This document shows, one piece after another, positions 36,418-45,086 of a DNA stretch of 64,000 nt. Origin of the DNA: Littorina saxatilis (lineage: Eukaryota > Mollusca > Gastropoda > Littorinimorpha > Littorinidae); assembly GCF_037325665.1 (NCBI RefSeq), contig NC_090251.1, positions 25,722,324 through 25,786,323 of the forward strand, written 5' to 3'. Positions within the stretch are counted from its first letter, which is position 1, and the number at the start of each line of letters is the position of its first letter. Both the position numbers and the translations under genes were made by a program. The notes under the pieces were generated by a model. The model saw only the letters and a program-made list of their open reading frames with translations, searched no databases and had not been told where the DNA came from.

Positions 36418-39338
36418 CGTGTATATGTGTGTGTGATCCGATGTAAAGTGTACATTTGCTGGCGCAGTGGAACGTATAATCTCAATGCGCCCTTTGACGC
36501 ACTGACGCAAATTGTGATAGGACATTTTCAGATTTAATGCGCCAATGGCGCAGGGCGCACTAGTAAACGAAACCCTGGACTCCCTTCTGATTTATTTGAA
36601 AAGAATCAAGTCAAGGTAAAAATAAATGATTTGGCTAGATCTGACAATCGTTGTCTGGTCACACTATGCCCTAGGGATTCAAATCTTAAAAATCAATACT
36701 GCATTTCACACAATGAGCTTTTTTTAATCACTGCTGCCAGATATTTGTTGCTGATAAATGAGTTCTTGTTTTTCTCAGTCAAAAGTGGTATAGGCCTACC
36801 AAAGACGAACGGCACAGGTGTGTGCAGTGTAAATTGTAACGCTGTTCAGTGTTTTTAATTTTTTTTTAACTTTTTATTATACATACATAATGATGCATTT
36901 TTCAAGGGAAATTGGCCAGACACAAACAAATCTTAATTCTTACTGCTGAAAAATGACCCCTTGCTGTTTGGTGAAGTCGTTCTGAAAATCCTCCAGCGTT
37001 GCCGGTGACCAGTTGTCCCCCTTGTTCCACAACACTCCTTGGCCTTCTTCTTGCGCTGCAAGTGAAACATTAAAACAGATTTTCATCTTTTTATTTACTT
37101 TACTTTATTTGGTGTTTAACGTCGTTATCAACCACGAAGGTTATATCGCGACGGGGAAAGGGGGGGGGGGGGGGTGATGGGATAGAGCCACTTGTTAATT
37201 GTTTCTTGTTCACAAAAGCACTAATAAAAAAAATTGCTCCAGGGGCTTGCAACGTAGTACAATATATGACCTTTCTGGGAGAATGCAAGTTTCCAGTACA
37301 AAGGACTTAACATTTCTTACATACTGCTTGACTAAAATCTTTGCAAACATTGACTATATTCTATACAAGAAACACTTAACAAGGGTAAAAGGAGAAACAG
37401 AATCCGTTAGTCGCCTCTTACGACATGCTGGGGAGCATCGGGTAAATTCTTTCCCCTAACCCGCGGGGGGGATCATCTTTTATTTCTCTCTCTTTAAAAT
37501 AGAAACCTTCAATCCGCTAAGATCCGTCACAATCACGCAGGTTATCGAAAAAATTGCTTTTCATCAAAATCTTATCAGACGTTCACGCATTGTATGACAG
37601 TTCTTTGTGATGTTTATCAGGAGACGATTTTGGCTACACTGGCGAATGTTCAATACTTCTTTCTCTGCAAGAGAATGTGTCGGACTGATATTGATAATGA
37701 TATTGATAAGGCCAAAAAAAAAAATTTGTCTGTTTCTGGTAACATGGCTAAAAAAAATAGGGTCGGTAGGTCGGGATTTTTTATTTTTTATTTATTTTTT
37801 TACCCCAAATGTAGACCAATAAAACTAACTTTAAAAATCGCGCAAAGAGACTGGATTCACTATACATAGAGACAAGACACTCAACACATTTACAAATCGT
37901 CAGCGGACTTTCGTTTTCACACGTTTTTGTTGTTCATTTTCTCACCCTGTCCTTTACCACCAAAAAATAAATAAAAAATTTTGAGTTTGGAAAAAAAAAG
38001 TTTAGGGTCGGCGCCGAAATTTAGGGTCGGTCGGGTGACCAGAAACAGACAAATTTTTTTTTTTGGCCTAAGTGATATATGCTAATGAAGTATACGCAAC
38101 ACTTCCAACCTTATTTTTAGTCTCTGAAGTGAGTACGTCTCCTGTCCAACTCCGACCTTGAGTACTCGTCAATTAATGAACACAAAAGGATATAATATAA
38201 TACATCATGTTGCTCACATTCAATTATACAGCACGCACTATGCACTGAAGGAAGTCAGTTCTTCTTACCTTCAATGTTCAAAAGCCTTGATAACGCCCTT
38301 TCCAAACTGCCTATATGTTTCTCCGTTTCTTGCAATATCAAGGACTGGAAATGTCAAAGAAAAAACCTAACTACATCATACATGCAAACAAATCGACGAA
38401 AGAACCAAAAGTTCAAAACGTAATGAATGATCCTATTCCTACATTTGTGACCCTCCACCACGGAATGAGTCGCATGTCACCTTTGCATGATTTTCATATT
38501 TTTACATTTTCTTAAACAGTTAAAGAGTTTTTTTTATGCAAAACCGTTTTAGAAAAGAGCGAAAACTTGTTTGAGTTATAAGCCTGTGACTAAGGTGACC
38601 CTCACACTGTTACCAGACACTCCCCGGACTTATATTAAGCCTAGCGCAGAACCGCGCGAAGTGACATGCGACTCATTTCGTGGTGGAGGGTCACATTTGA
38701 TAATCTAAATCTCAACCTCTTATAAATTTAAATGTGTTGTAAATAAATATATATAATACTTCAGTATAGTCTATTCCTTTTGATGATCTTGTTTCTGAAC
38801 TGTTTCAGTGGACGGAAATTTTTTTTTGGGGGGTATGGCTTGCTCGTTTTTAAAAGTTTTACCACAAGGAAAAACCTAAGTTTACAACACAAAAACAAAA
38901 GAAAACAACAAGAAACTCAATCCAATCTGTGATCACCCCCCCCCCCCCCCCCAGCGTTGTTTAACATTACGTGGTAGGTTCGTTCAAGTAAACATCTTTG
39001 GTCTAAAATTGTGCGTGCATGCGTATGTGCGTGTGTATTTGTGAGTGCGTTTCACAGACCTATTTGACATGTCCTATTTGCGACTACTGACGCTGCAGAT
39101 CTATATAGATTAAACTTAAAGATAAATTGTCTGAACTTCTGACGGTGTAACAATTGAAATCTATGAGTATGAGTCAGCCTACCTTCGATGCTTTCCTTTT
39201 TGGCAGTGTTTTCCCGTTGGGAATGATAAATTTGAGCGTTTCGTAGCAGCTGGCCACACTTGCTCTCCACTTAGCGTCACTTTGTCGACGTCTGGTTCTG
39301 ACCGGCACTTGACATTTTCTTGTTCTGCCTCTCTGCAT
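22282..39338 (-). CDS. STRA8-like: STRA8/MEIOSIN-like bHLH-HMG protein, probable meiosis-entry factor (twelve exons)
   Basis: Twelve exons (39183-39338, 38269-38344, 36944-37055, 35350-35512, 32110-32508, 30168-30371, 28686-28833, 27589-27749, 27244-27353, 25760-25828, 25128-25229, 22282-22531) join with consistent phases to 649 residues. Residues 14-77 are a bHLH: RTRRRQSDAKWR basic region, helix 1 ASVASCYETLKFIIP, then SKSLILQETEKHIGSLERAL helix 2. Spacing and residues follow vertebrate STRA8 as I recall it (RRRxSxAxxRA, SKxxxL, HIxxLE, LL). After it comes ATLEDFQNDF, like the SSLEEVKxEY that follows the STRA8 bHLH. Residues 474-509 are acidic (LLCMESFDLDDV), 511-532 very basic, and 567-620 an HMG-like segment ending MWSRLP. 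In vertebrates STRA8 and MEIOSIN act together in the nucleus to activate meiotic genes. An in-frame TAG precedes the ATG. Choice between STRA8 and MEIOSIN is open; function is inferred. Confidence 0.8.
22695..22840. mobile_element. Fold-back element in last intron of the STRA8-like gene
   Basis: Arms CACGAAGCGA..GGAGGGAGCCAG and GGGGTCTGATTGGTTGACAT with their inverse; 146 bp in all. The stem includes CCAAT/ATTGG pairs. Confidence 0.82.
23091..23802 (+). mobile_element. Family A element, right end lost
   Basis: Matches the family up to CCCAGGAACTCT and then stops. A family B element starts 35 bp further on. Lies in the last intron of the STRA8-like gene. Confidence 0.8.
23838..24855 (+). mobile_element. 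Family B inverted-repeat element, uninterrupted
   Basis: Starts TTAACCTTCGCTCGACC and ends CCGGCGAAGGTTAA. Internal copies of CATCGTGGGGCCGTGCGG occur in both orientations (23885, 24275). No transposase reading frame. Gives the LINE-free order for the copy at 900-3118. Confidence 0.7.
25128..25229 (-). CDS. STRA8-like: STRA8-like exon 11
   Basis: 102 nt, acceptor TTTTTTTCCACAG, donor GTGAGT, both strong. Reads LYEKHTEGNDKTSGVPFTTK then LCDGSSTEWSDFD, ending in phase 2. Confidence 0.75.
25341..25775. repeat. About 80-bp tandem array that copies a splice donor
   Basis: Five units of GACTTGCCCTTCAAGCAAAA, TAGGTTTGAGTGAAACAAAA and AAAGTTGCACAAAGCTGAAA. The rightmost edge of the array is the end of exon 10 of the STRA8-like gene, so each unit carries, in gene orientation, the CTTGAAGGGCAAGT exon end and GC donor. 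Confidence 0.85.
25760..25828 (-). CDS. STRA8-like: STRA8-like exon 10: basic linker with a GC splice donor
   Basis: 69 nt, acceptor TGTGTTTCAG. In the frame set by exon 9 it reads RSERKHGHAANRPRPRCRKR, a basic stretch that could serve as a nuclear localisation signal. The donor is GCAAGT, the minor GC-AG class. Phase 2 in and out fits both neighbours. The exon tail is copied several times in the following intron. Confidence 0.62.
26615..27172 (+). mobile_element. Family D element, copy 1
   Basis: Starts ACAAGAAGAGCAAACGCTCG and ends AAGTGACTCAAAAATG, with GAGTCAC / GTGACTC near the ends as inverted repeats and a GGCCGGCCGG-rich piece before the right end. An ORF of about 108 codons is present but has no recognisable domain. 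In the intron between exons 9 and 10 of the STRA8-like gene. Confidence 0.75.
26967..26979 (+). promoter_or_regulatory. Perfect DR1 nuclear-receptor motif inside family D
   Basis: AGGTCAAAGGTCA, the consensus for RXR-containing dimers, HNF4 and COUP-TF. Identical copies are at 29949-29961, 51106-51118 and 51407-51419. Presence is certain; use as a binding site is inference. Confidence 0.35.
27244..27353 (-). CDS. STRA8-like: STRA8-like exon 9: acidic motif
   Basis: 110 nt, acceptor GAGCAG, donor GTAGGT. Reads AGLSDLETLTDMEDDHNLLC then MESFDLDDVTESSSHD. Strongly acidic with alternating large hydrophobics, the look of a transactivation segment. If the intron is retained, translation stops one codon later (AAG TAG), which would give a form lacking the HMG-like end. 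Confidence 0.72.
27589..27749 (-). CDS. STRA8-like: STRA8-like exon 8
   Basis: 161 nt, acceptor TTTTCTGCAG, donor GTACAG. Reads GMTPLKSATTTLNEDVHTFT, then PLKTSSEPYMSDTALFSP. Two TPLK sites; the first, with its SATTTL, repeats the TPLKAATCTL of exon 7, so the motif looks duplicated across the intron. Confidence 0.77.
28686..28833 (-). CDS. STRA8-like: STRA8-like exon 7
   Basis: 148 nt, acceptor ATATTGCAG, donor GTATTG. Reads LDFTVPPPELLFESDGSIHV, then a Ser/Thr-rich part and GLTPLKAATCTL. Contains one CDK-type TPLK site. Phase 0 in, 1 out. Confidence 0.75.
29597..30151 (+). mobile_element. Family D element, copy 2
   Basis: Nearly identical to copy 1 over its length; only a few substitutions and a shorter GGCC run. 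It ends about 17 nt from the donor of exon 6 of the STRA8-like gene. Confidence 0.8.
30168..30371 (-). CDS. STRA8-like: STRA8-like exon 6
   Basis: 204 nt, 68 codons, phase 0 to 0. Reads VPVSMTPRKVYGLAHHDVMM, with the CDK-type site TPRK, and ends SNVCKK before donor GTGGGA. The acceptor used is CCCCAAG; TTTTAG 13 nt upstream is open in the same frame but does not fit exon 5 phase. A family D element ends about 17 nt past the donor. Confidence 0.7.
31288..31804 (-). repeat. tRNA-headed SINE (second family)
   Basis: Reverse strand starts GGACTGGGTGGCCGAGTGG with B box GAGTTCGACCC, then a body with GGGGTGTGCACGTTAAAGAT, and ends in a TTGATTGATTGATT tail. The same body is at 44250-44703. Confidence 0.8.
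32110..32508 (-). CDS. STRA8-like: STRA8-like exon 5: low-complexity Thr/Ser/Ala middle
   Basis: 399 nt, the largest exon. Acceptor TTGTTGCAG, donor GTAGAA (a later GTTATT is possible). Starts ISKARCRYETERATQRI, runs through a Thr/Ser/Ala-rich stretch, and ends in a charged coiled segment KRQHESEQLQSLQE. Confidence 0.72.
32897..34209. mobile_element. Tc1/mariner-type inverted-repeat element in intron 4 of the STRA8-like gene
   Basis: CAGCAGTCCCTGCAATGTAC at the left and AGGGACTGCTG at the right, each flanked by TA. Internal copies of ACGGACACCTGCAA lie near both ends. The roughly 1 kb centre is not recognised as transposase. Confidence 0.65.
34305..34679 (+). other. Unrecognised 124-codon ORF
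   Basis: Opens MNCFETAFHPTKSKHRDSNA and ends in FVLMN. A single IHSGEKK recalls the zinc-finger linker, but no C2H2 pattern is present. Lies antisense within an intron of the STRA8-like gene. Probably chance or a decayed fragment. Confidence 0.2.
35350..35512 (-). CDS. STRA8-like: STRA8-like exon 4
   Basis: 163 nt. Acceptor GACTGCAG was chosen over the nearby ACCCTCAG because only it keeps frame with exon 3. Reads SPQGRRCYNMLHDIQEEILN, then AFVPLNPGDDDKNTRD and TTRRQR. Donor GTCAGA is weak, but phase 0 matches exon 5. Confidence 0.7.
36366..36437 (+). repeat. (GT)n microsatellite
   Basis: About 35 GT units, the last ones interrupted, in intron 3 of the STRA8-like gene. Confidence 0.9.
36944..37055 (-). 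CDS. STRA8-like: STRA8-like exon 3: post-bHLH segment
   Basis: 112 nt, acceptor CACTTGCAG, donor GTAAGA. Reads AQEEGQGVLWNKGDNWSPAT then LEDFQNDFTKQQGVIFQ. The ATLEDFQNDF block resembles the conserved acidic block after the STRA8 bHLH. Ends in phase 2. A retroposed element sits about 30-40 bp upstream of the acceptor. Confidence 0.75.
37097..37472 (-). mobile_element. Retroposed SINE-like element with target duplication
   Basis: Minus strand contains GCATGTCGTAAGAGGCGACT near the start and ends with CCTTCGTGGTTG and TTAAACACCAAATAAAG, the mollusc SINE tail domain. It is flanked by TCATCTTTTTATTT (37083-37096) and TCATCTTTTATTT (37473-37485). Confidence 0.82.
37710..38068. mobile_element. Family F MITE, PIF/Harbinger type
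   Basis: Terminal repeats GGCCAAAAAAAAAAATTTGT then CTGTTTCTGGT on both sides, inverted, with 3-bp target duplication TAA. 359 bp, in intron 2 of the STRA8-like gene. A near-identical copy is at 46524-46873. Confidence 0.85.
38269..38344 (-). CDS. STRA8-like: STRA8-like exon 2: helix 2 of the bHLH
   Basis: 76 nt, acceptor TTTCCAG, donor GTAAGA. Reads SLILQETEKHIGSLERALSR then LLNIE, an amphipathic helix in the STRA8 register. Phase 0 in, phase 1 out. Confidence 0.82.
38446..38695. mobile_element. Family I MITE
   Basis: TGTGACCCTCCACCACGGAA then TGAGTCGCATGTCAC at the left, inverted at the right with two mismatches; 250 bp. In intron 1 of the STRA8-like gene. Confidence 0.82.
39183..39338 (-). 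CDS. STRA8-like: STRA8-like exon 1: basic region and helix 1
   Basis: 52 codons from ATG to donor GTAGGC. The codon before the ATG is TAG in the same frame, so this ATG is either the true start or the sequence is an exon entered at GGTAG. Holds RTRRRQSDAKWRASVAS and FIIPNGKTLPKRKASK. Too short to show up as a long ORF. Confidence 0.8.
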
Positions 39339-40338
39339 CTACCAGTCAGTCAAGATCGAAAACGTATACATGTAGATAAGTAGAGAAGGCATTGCTCACT
39401 ACGCACTTTGTCAGTTTGTGTCTAGGCTGACTTTGACTCATTGTCGCACTTGATACCCCTCGGGTGCGTTGTGCTCATGAATCTACGCTTACTCCATCTT
39501 TCGTGCAGACGAACCAGAGTATAAATAATCTATGGCGGTAAATTCAAACATGAAAACATCAATGGCTGCCGACGGACTCTGACTCTCAGTCTCTTCTGCC
39601 AAATATTTAACAACAAAAAGCCAGCATCCTCCTGCAAAGTTCACTCAGAAACAACTATACTCCGATCACTGCCACATCACTTCTACACATGGATCAACGT
39701 GATGTATTTCAGCCGACCGGCTATGAGGAACAAATCTTCGATTTGAGTATTGAATCGAATGACCGACGACTCAACATCGACAATCTTTTCATTAGCCGCC
39801 GAAAAATCGTTTTTATTTTTGCGACAGTTCATGCATGACGTTAACCACTTCTTTGCTAAATGCATGTCATATCAAAGCAATCTTACCGTTATCGGAATAA
39901 AGACAGCTCTTTTCAAAATTGCAGCGGTCACAACTCTGTGTGTTTTGTCGGGCGACCCTGACCGTCTGCTGTCTGGCGGGGAGTTCTCATTGGCCAGAAG
40001 TTGACACGTGATCAACACGCACCTAAAGCACGAGGTTACGCCGTTTGCAACTTTGTGCATATCACGAGGCAGATTATATTTGAAAATTCAAATAAGCTTA
40101 GCATTTCAAGTGTAATCAGACTGGGATCTGAAATATAAAATCAGCTGTGCCACGATCAGTGTTTGTTGTGGAATCATTGAGAAGCGGCAAACAGGAAAAG
40201 AAAATATACGGGATGGATGTTCAATAACCGTGAAAAGTGTGAAGGAGGGCTCTGTTTACATTTCCGAATCGCGCGCGCACGTATAAAAGTGCAAGAGCGA
40301 CGTGCGCGCGCGCGTCACGGTGTGTGTGTGAGAGAGAG

Positions 40339-40379
<41 letters not shown>

Positions 40380-40972
40380 CAGAGAGAGAGAGAGACAGAG
40401 AGTGTGTATCTGCTTATTCAATGACTGACACCACTTTAACAATTTATTTATTTTTCGAAGAGAAATTACTTGTTTTGTTTTAAAGGCACAGTGCAGCTCA
40501 CAGCCTTCGTTTTGCGTTTTTGTTGCAGATGAGTGCATTTACAGTTCAAAAATCCTCCCATGGTAGTAAAACAAACCCAAAACTACCCAACGACGACATC
40601 TGTGAAGCTCGACAGTTTCTTGTTCACGCGAGTGCATACATTAACCTAGTTATTACGTGGTGTTTGGTCGGAGTTCGATTCAACTGAGTGATTCCGGCCT
40701 CCATTTTGTTTTACACAAACTCATGATGACGTCTGACATAGTTTGCTAGTGACGTGTATTTTTGTGCATGATGTGGTGATCTACCTGATCTAAATTTATA
40801 TCCAAAAATAGACCAAGACCGAGTACGGAATTAATTCGTAAAAAAATCGCAGTTCTTGACTCTTTGGGTGCAAGTCAATGAAACTTGGTAGTTCTTCTAA
40901 CGGATGCTGCCTGAGGTATGACTAAAAGCCCCAGGGGCTCCGTGCACCTGGATTTGACAAGTTCAGTACCTT
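39339..40972. other. Upstream region of the STRA8-like gene
   Basis: Presumed promoter and 5' UTR lie here, but no TATA box in minus orientation and no retinoic-acid DR5 motif was found by eye. Contains a (GA)n tract at 40330-40403. Confidence 0.4.
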
Positions 40973-41190
40973 TAACATTTGGTCAATTTTGACTAAATGT
41001 TTTCACATCGACTGGAAATTGAGACGAGGAGATGTGTGTGACGTGTGTGTGTGTGTATAGCAGTTCCAGGAAAACTACTGAACAGATCTTTATGAAACTT
41101 TGCATACAACTTCTTTCAGATGATTTCCCCGCACTTCTTTTTCATTTTTTCGATAAATGTCTTTGATGACGTAATATCTTGATATCGTTT
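40973..41190 (-). repeat. Diverged family A fragment
   Basis: ACATTTGGTCAATTTTGACT, GAGACGAGGAG, (GT)n and CTACTGAACAGATCTTTATG match the right half of family A in reverse at lower identity. Confidence 0.6.
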
Positions 41191-41828
41191 CACGCGAATT
41201 GTTTTCTACCATTTTCTTTAAAATTGTTACAACATATTTGACTCGAACTTCATAATTGCAGGTATGTATCTTAAGTCGCTGAGAAATTCCGTTAAAAGAA
41301 CTATATAGTCATGCACTTTCATGCCTATATAATTGCACTTCCTTTCACTCGTAAAGCAAAAGTCACACAATTTTCTCCCCAATGCAAAATATATTTTTTA
41401 AAAATCAATTCAAAACTAAAAGAAGAAAATTCCGTGTTATGCCCAAACATGTGTTTTTCCGTTAGTTCTTTGTGTAAGCGTGTTCCTTCCTACATCTGTG
41501 AGATCGCATTCTGTAGACTTCATTCTCACAATTTAGAATCAACATGAGTTTTATCTACTTCCGCTTTTCCTACTCTTTTTGTATCAGTTCACCTTCTAAG
41601 ACTGCTTGTTATCTGTCAAGTTTGTATGTAACCTCCACGCCCACCCCTATTTTTTCACTACCCCACCCATACTCTGTTGTATTGTCTTATTGATATCATA
41701 TCTCCTAAGCCGCCCTAATAAGCAATGTAGAAATCTTAAATGTAATGAGGAGGAGGCTGCCTGCGAGAGGTTAATGTTTGTATGTGTATGGAACGCGAGT
41801 CTCAGTGATGAACAAAAACAAAACAAAA

Positions 41829-42857
41829 ATCGCGTGAAGCGATATCAACACATTTAGTCAATTTGTCGGCCTGAAACTAAAACATCAACAATAACTGAAA
41901 ACCTGTTATCACCAAAACTATAAGTAGTAAGGCTTGGCTAGCCCAAGCCCAAAGACCAAGACGCCGTATTGCGTTCGTCTCGGCGAATCATACACGAACG
42001 TAGTACCTAATTTACATACACCGATTTTCTTTAATTCTGAGCACATTTTCAGAGTAAACATGACATATCTATATATATTTGCATTCACGAGAAGAGGAGG
42101 AATTCAATACAATCCTTTTTAAATCTGTGAGAGAAAATTCGATTTTAATGACAACTTTTTGATTAGCAAACGTATACATTAATTTTCAAGCTTCCAAGGT
42201 GTACCTTATTCTGGTCTGAGTCAAAGGTTGCTTCACCAAAGTTTTAACCATTTTGTTGAAAAATAAGGTCATGCAGCATATAGGTCTATGGGTCATGACA
42301 GTGCCACTTCAACTTTCACTTTAAATCGGATATGACGTTTTTTTGTTTGTTTGTTTATTTGCTTAACGCCCAGCCGACCACGAAGGGCCATATCAGGGCG
42401 GTGCTGCTTTGACATAATAACGTGCGCCACACACAAGACAGAAGTCGCAGCACAGGCTTCATGTATCACCCACTGAGTCACATTATTCTGACACCGGACC
42501 AACCAGTCCTAGCACTAACCCAATAATGCCAGACGCCAGGCGGAGCAGCCACTAGATTGCCAATTTTATTAGCCGGGTATGACCCGGCCGGGGTTCGAAC
42601 CCACGACCTCTCGATCACGGGGCGGACGCCTTACCACTAGGCCAACCGTGCCGGTTGGATATGACTTTATCACCGGACATTGATCAACACAATATAATAA
42701 TAAAGAACGCCTGGGAGGAATTTGTATGTTAAAATTCATGAATACTGGCCCAGTAATTTTCTTAGAATCGCTCTTCACACATACACACACACACAAACAC
42801 ACCATCATCGTCTCGTCTGTTAAAATAAAAAGTTTAGTCAAAACTTGACTAAAGTCA
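41829..42857 (+). mobile_element. Diverged family A element carrying a SINE
   Basis: Left end AATCGCGTGAAGCGATATCA and right end GTCAAAACTTGACTAAA frame a divergent copy. The full SINE at 42337-42656 is inserted into it. Confidence 0.65.
42337..42656 (-). mobile_element. Full-length tRNA-derived SINE
   Basis: Minus strand: head with A box TGGCCTAGTGG and B box GGTTCGAACCC, a body, then CCTTCGTGGTCGGCTGGGCG and a GTTAAGCAAACAAACAAAC tail. Target duplication GGATATGAC on both sides (42328-42336, 42657-42665). Confidence 0.88.
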
Positions 42858-43213
42858 CATGGCAGACTTCCAAGCAACTTTTCCCAAACTTTTGTTGGTT
42901 TGAAATTGCTCCCGAATCGTTGAGGCCAAGTTGGCAAACGGTCTGCCATGTGAAAACACCTTGACATTTTAGCCGAGAATCAAAAACTCAGTTGAGCGCA
43001 GTGCTCGATTGACTCGGTCGTGACTTGGCGCACTTTCCTTATCGCGCTTACTGATTGGTTAGCTGTAACCAAACTGTTCTTCCCACATTATAGGAGGTAG
43101 GTCCGATAGCTGAACAGGCCTTGAAGTATGCCGAGAATTGCCGCTTAAAACTTGTTTAGTTTGTTTGGTCACATCGGCAACGATTTTTATTTGACTTGGC
43201 GCCGACTATACTG

Positions 43214-43502
43214 CAGGGGCGGATCTGGGGGGGGGGGTGCAATGGGTGCAATTGCACCCCCCCCCCCAGGGGAACAAAAAAAAAAAAAAAAGAAGAAAAA
43301 TGTATCACCTGAAAATAGCACTTTACACGCTCAGATTGCACAATTTTGCTTCCTTTTTAAAACAAAATTCCAGGGGGGGCATGCCCCCGGACCCCCCTAC
43401 CATGCTTCGCGCCATCGGTTCGGCGCTTCGCCGATAAGAAAGATACAAAAAAAAAAAAAAGAACTTTGCACCCCCCCCTTTCAAAACCCAGATCCGCCCC
43501 TG
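43214..43502. mobile_element. hAT-like MITE
   Basis: Ends CAGGGGCGGATCTGGG and CCCAGATCCGCCCCTG; flanking ATACTG on both sides. Contains G-run and C-run arms around TGCAATGGGTGCAATTGCA. 289 bp. Confidence 0.75.
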
Positions 43503-44249
43503 ATACTGTGTACTAAAATCGTTGGAAAGTTTGGAGAAAGTCTGCCATGTGAACAGCACTTAAAAGGTTCTTATGAAAATATATTCATTTAGTTGTCAAG
43601 AGATTGACAGTTAATGAGGAGAAAGGTAAAGCGAGGTGACCAGTGGTGTTTTGCACAAATATGATGAACCCCTCACAATTGATCAAATATAGCACAAGTC
43701 AGTTCTAGACTTGTCAACAGCTTAATCATAAGCCACACCCACGCCATAAGCTAAACTAGTCGTGGACATTATTTCAATTTGTGTGCATTTTCCACTGTAT
43801 ATGTTTGATCAAAGGTATTCAGGAAATCTTGAAGTTTCATCGCGCTTTTGACAACTGCAGTGCCTTTATTGGTGTGTATTTTTTCTGTTGTTTATAACTA
43901 ACTGTGCAAGTCATACTAAAACATCTAATTCTATTTTTATACAGGCAGAACTCCTCTTCCTCGTTAACTTTAGCCCTAACCTTGATGGCAAAAAGTCACT
44001 AGTTTGATTGCAAATCTAAATTTCCATTGCTTGAGAAAGGCATACCAGCCTCTTAATTTCAAGAAGGGAGACTACGGAGTATAATATATGCTGCACAACT
44101 AATTATTTGACCGTCAATTTTCACAACTCTTTAAACAAAAACACACGCACACACAAAAACTCGCACAAATAAGGATAAAACTTCACATCTTTATTTTCAA
44201 TGATCATCATGAAACGAATGAATGAAAGGCAATGAAATACAAACAGTTA

Positions 44250-44703
44250 TGTTATATGTTATATGAAGTCCTATATCGCGAGTGTATCTCCACACTCGGA
44301 CTCAAGGCGCAGGGATCTATTTATGTCGCGTGAGATGGAATTTCTTACACAATACATCACGCATTCACATCGACCAGCAGATCGCAGCGATTTCGGCGCA
44401 TATCCTACTTTTCACGGCCTATTATTCTAAGTCACACGGGTATTTTGGTGGACATTTTTTTATCTATGCCAATACAATTTTGCCAGGAAAGACACTTGTC
44501 AATCGTGGGATCTTTAACGTGCACACCCCAATGTAGTGTACACGAAGGGACCTCAGTTTTTCGTCTCATCCGAAAGACTAGCACTTGAACCCACCACCTA
44601 GGTTAGGAAAGGGGGGAGAAAATTGCTAACGCCCTGACCCAGGGTCGAACTCGCAACCTCTCGCTTCCGAGCGCAAGTGCGTTACCACTCGGCCACCCAG
44701 TCC
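44250..44703 (-). repeat. tRNA-headed SINE (second family), copy 2
   Basis: Same head and body as 31288-31804, over 90% alike, but with a different short tail. Confidence 0.8.
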
Positions 44704-45086
44704 TTTCATGAAAATTCATCGATTTGCTTTTTGCTCTGCGTGCTTACACCAATCCATACAGCCCAGTTGATAAAATGTAAGATTTAGCATGAAGCCCAAA
44801 TAACAAGAAAGTGAACTTTTTAAATACAAGGGGTACTGTGCTCGCAGTCTTAAACAACACAATGAAATATGAACGTCACCAACCCCTCTCCCATTCAGGA
44901 GAATCTGCTCCCTACCCACACAGTATTTATTTTTCATCTGACACACACTTAGATTAGGCCAAACAAACTAAAAATTATTTTTCACAGCGAAAGTATTAAG
45001 ATCATAAGTCCAGATACAAAAAAATATTAAAAGTTGCACCAATCACACAATACAGCTTTCTTTGCGGAGTTATCAGGGACATGTCA

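Noticed and set aside
40217-40483. 88-codon Arg/Glu-rich ORF
   Set aside because: Comes from a (GA)n tract.
39339-40500. Retinoic-acid response element (DR5) upstream of the STRA8-like gene
   Set aside because: None found by eye on either strand; only DR1 motifs inside mobile elements were seen.
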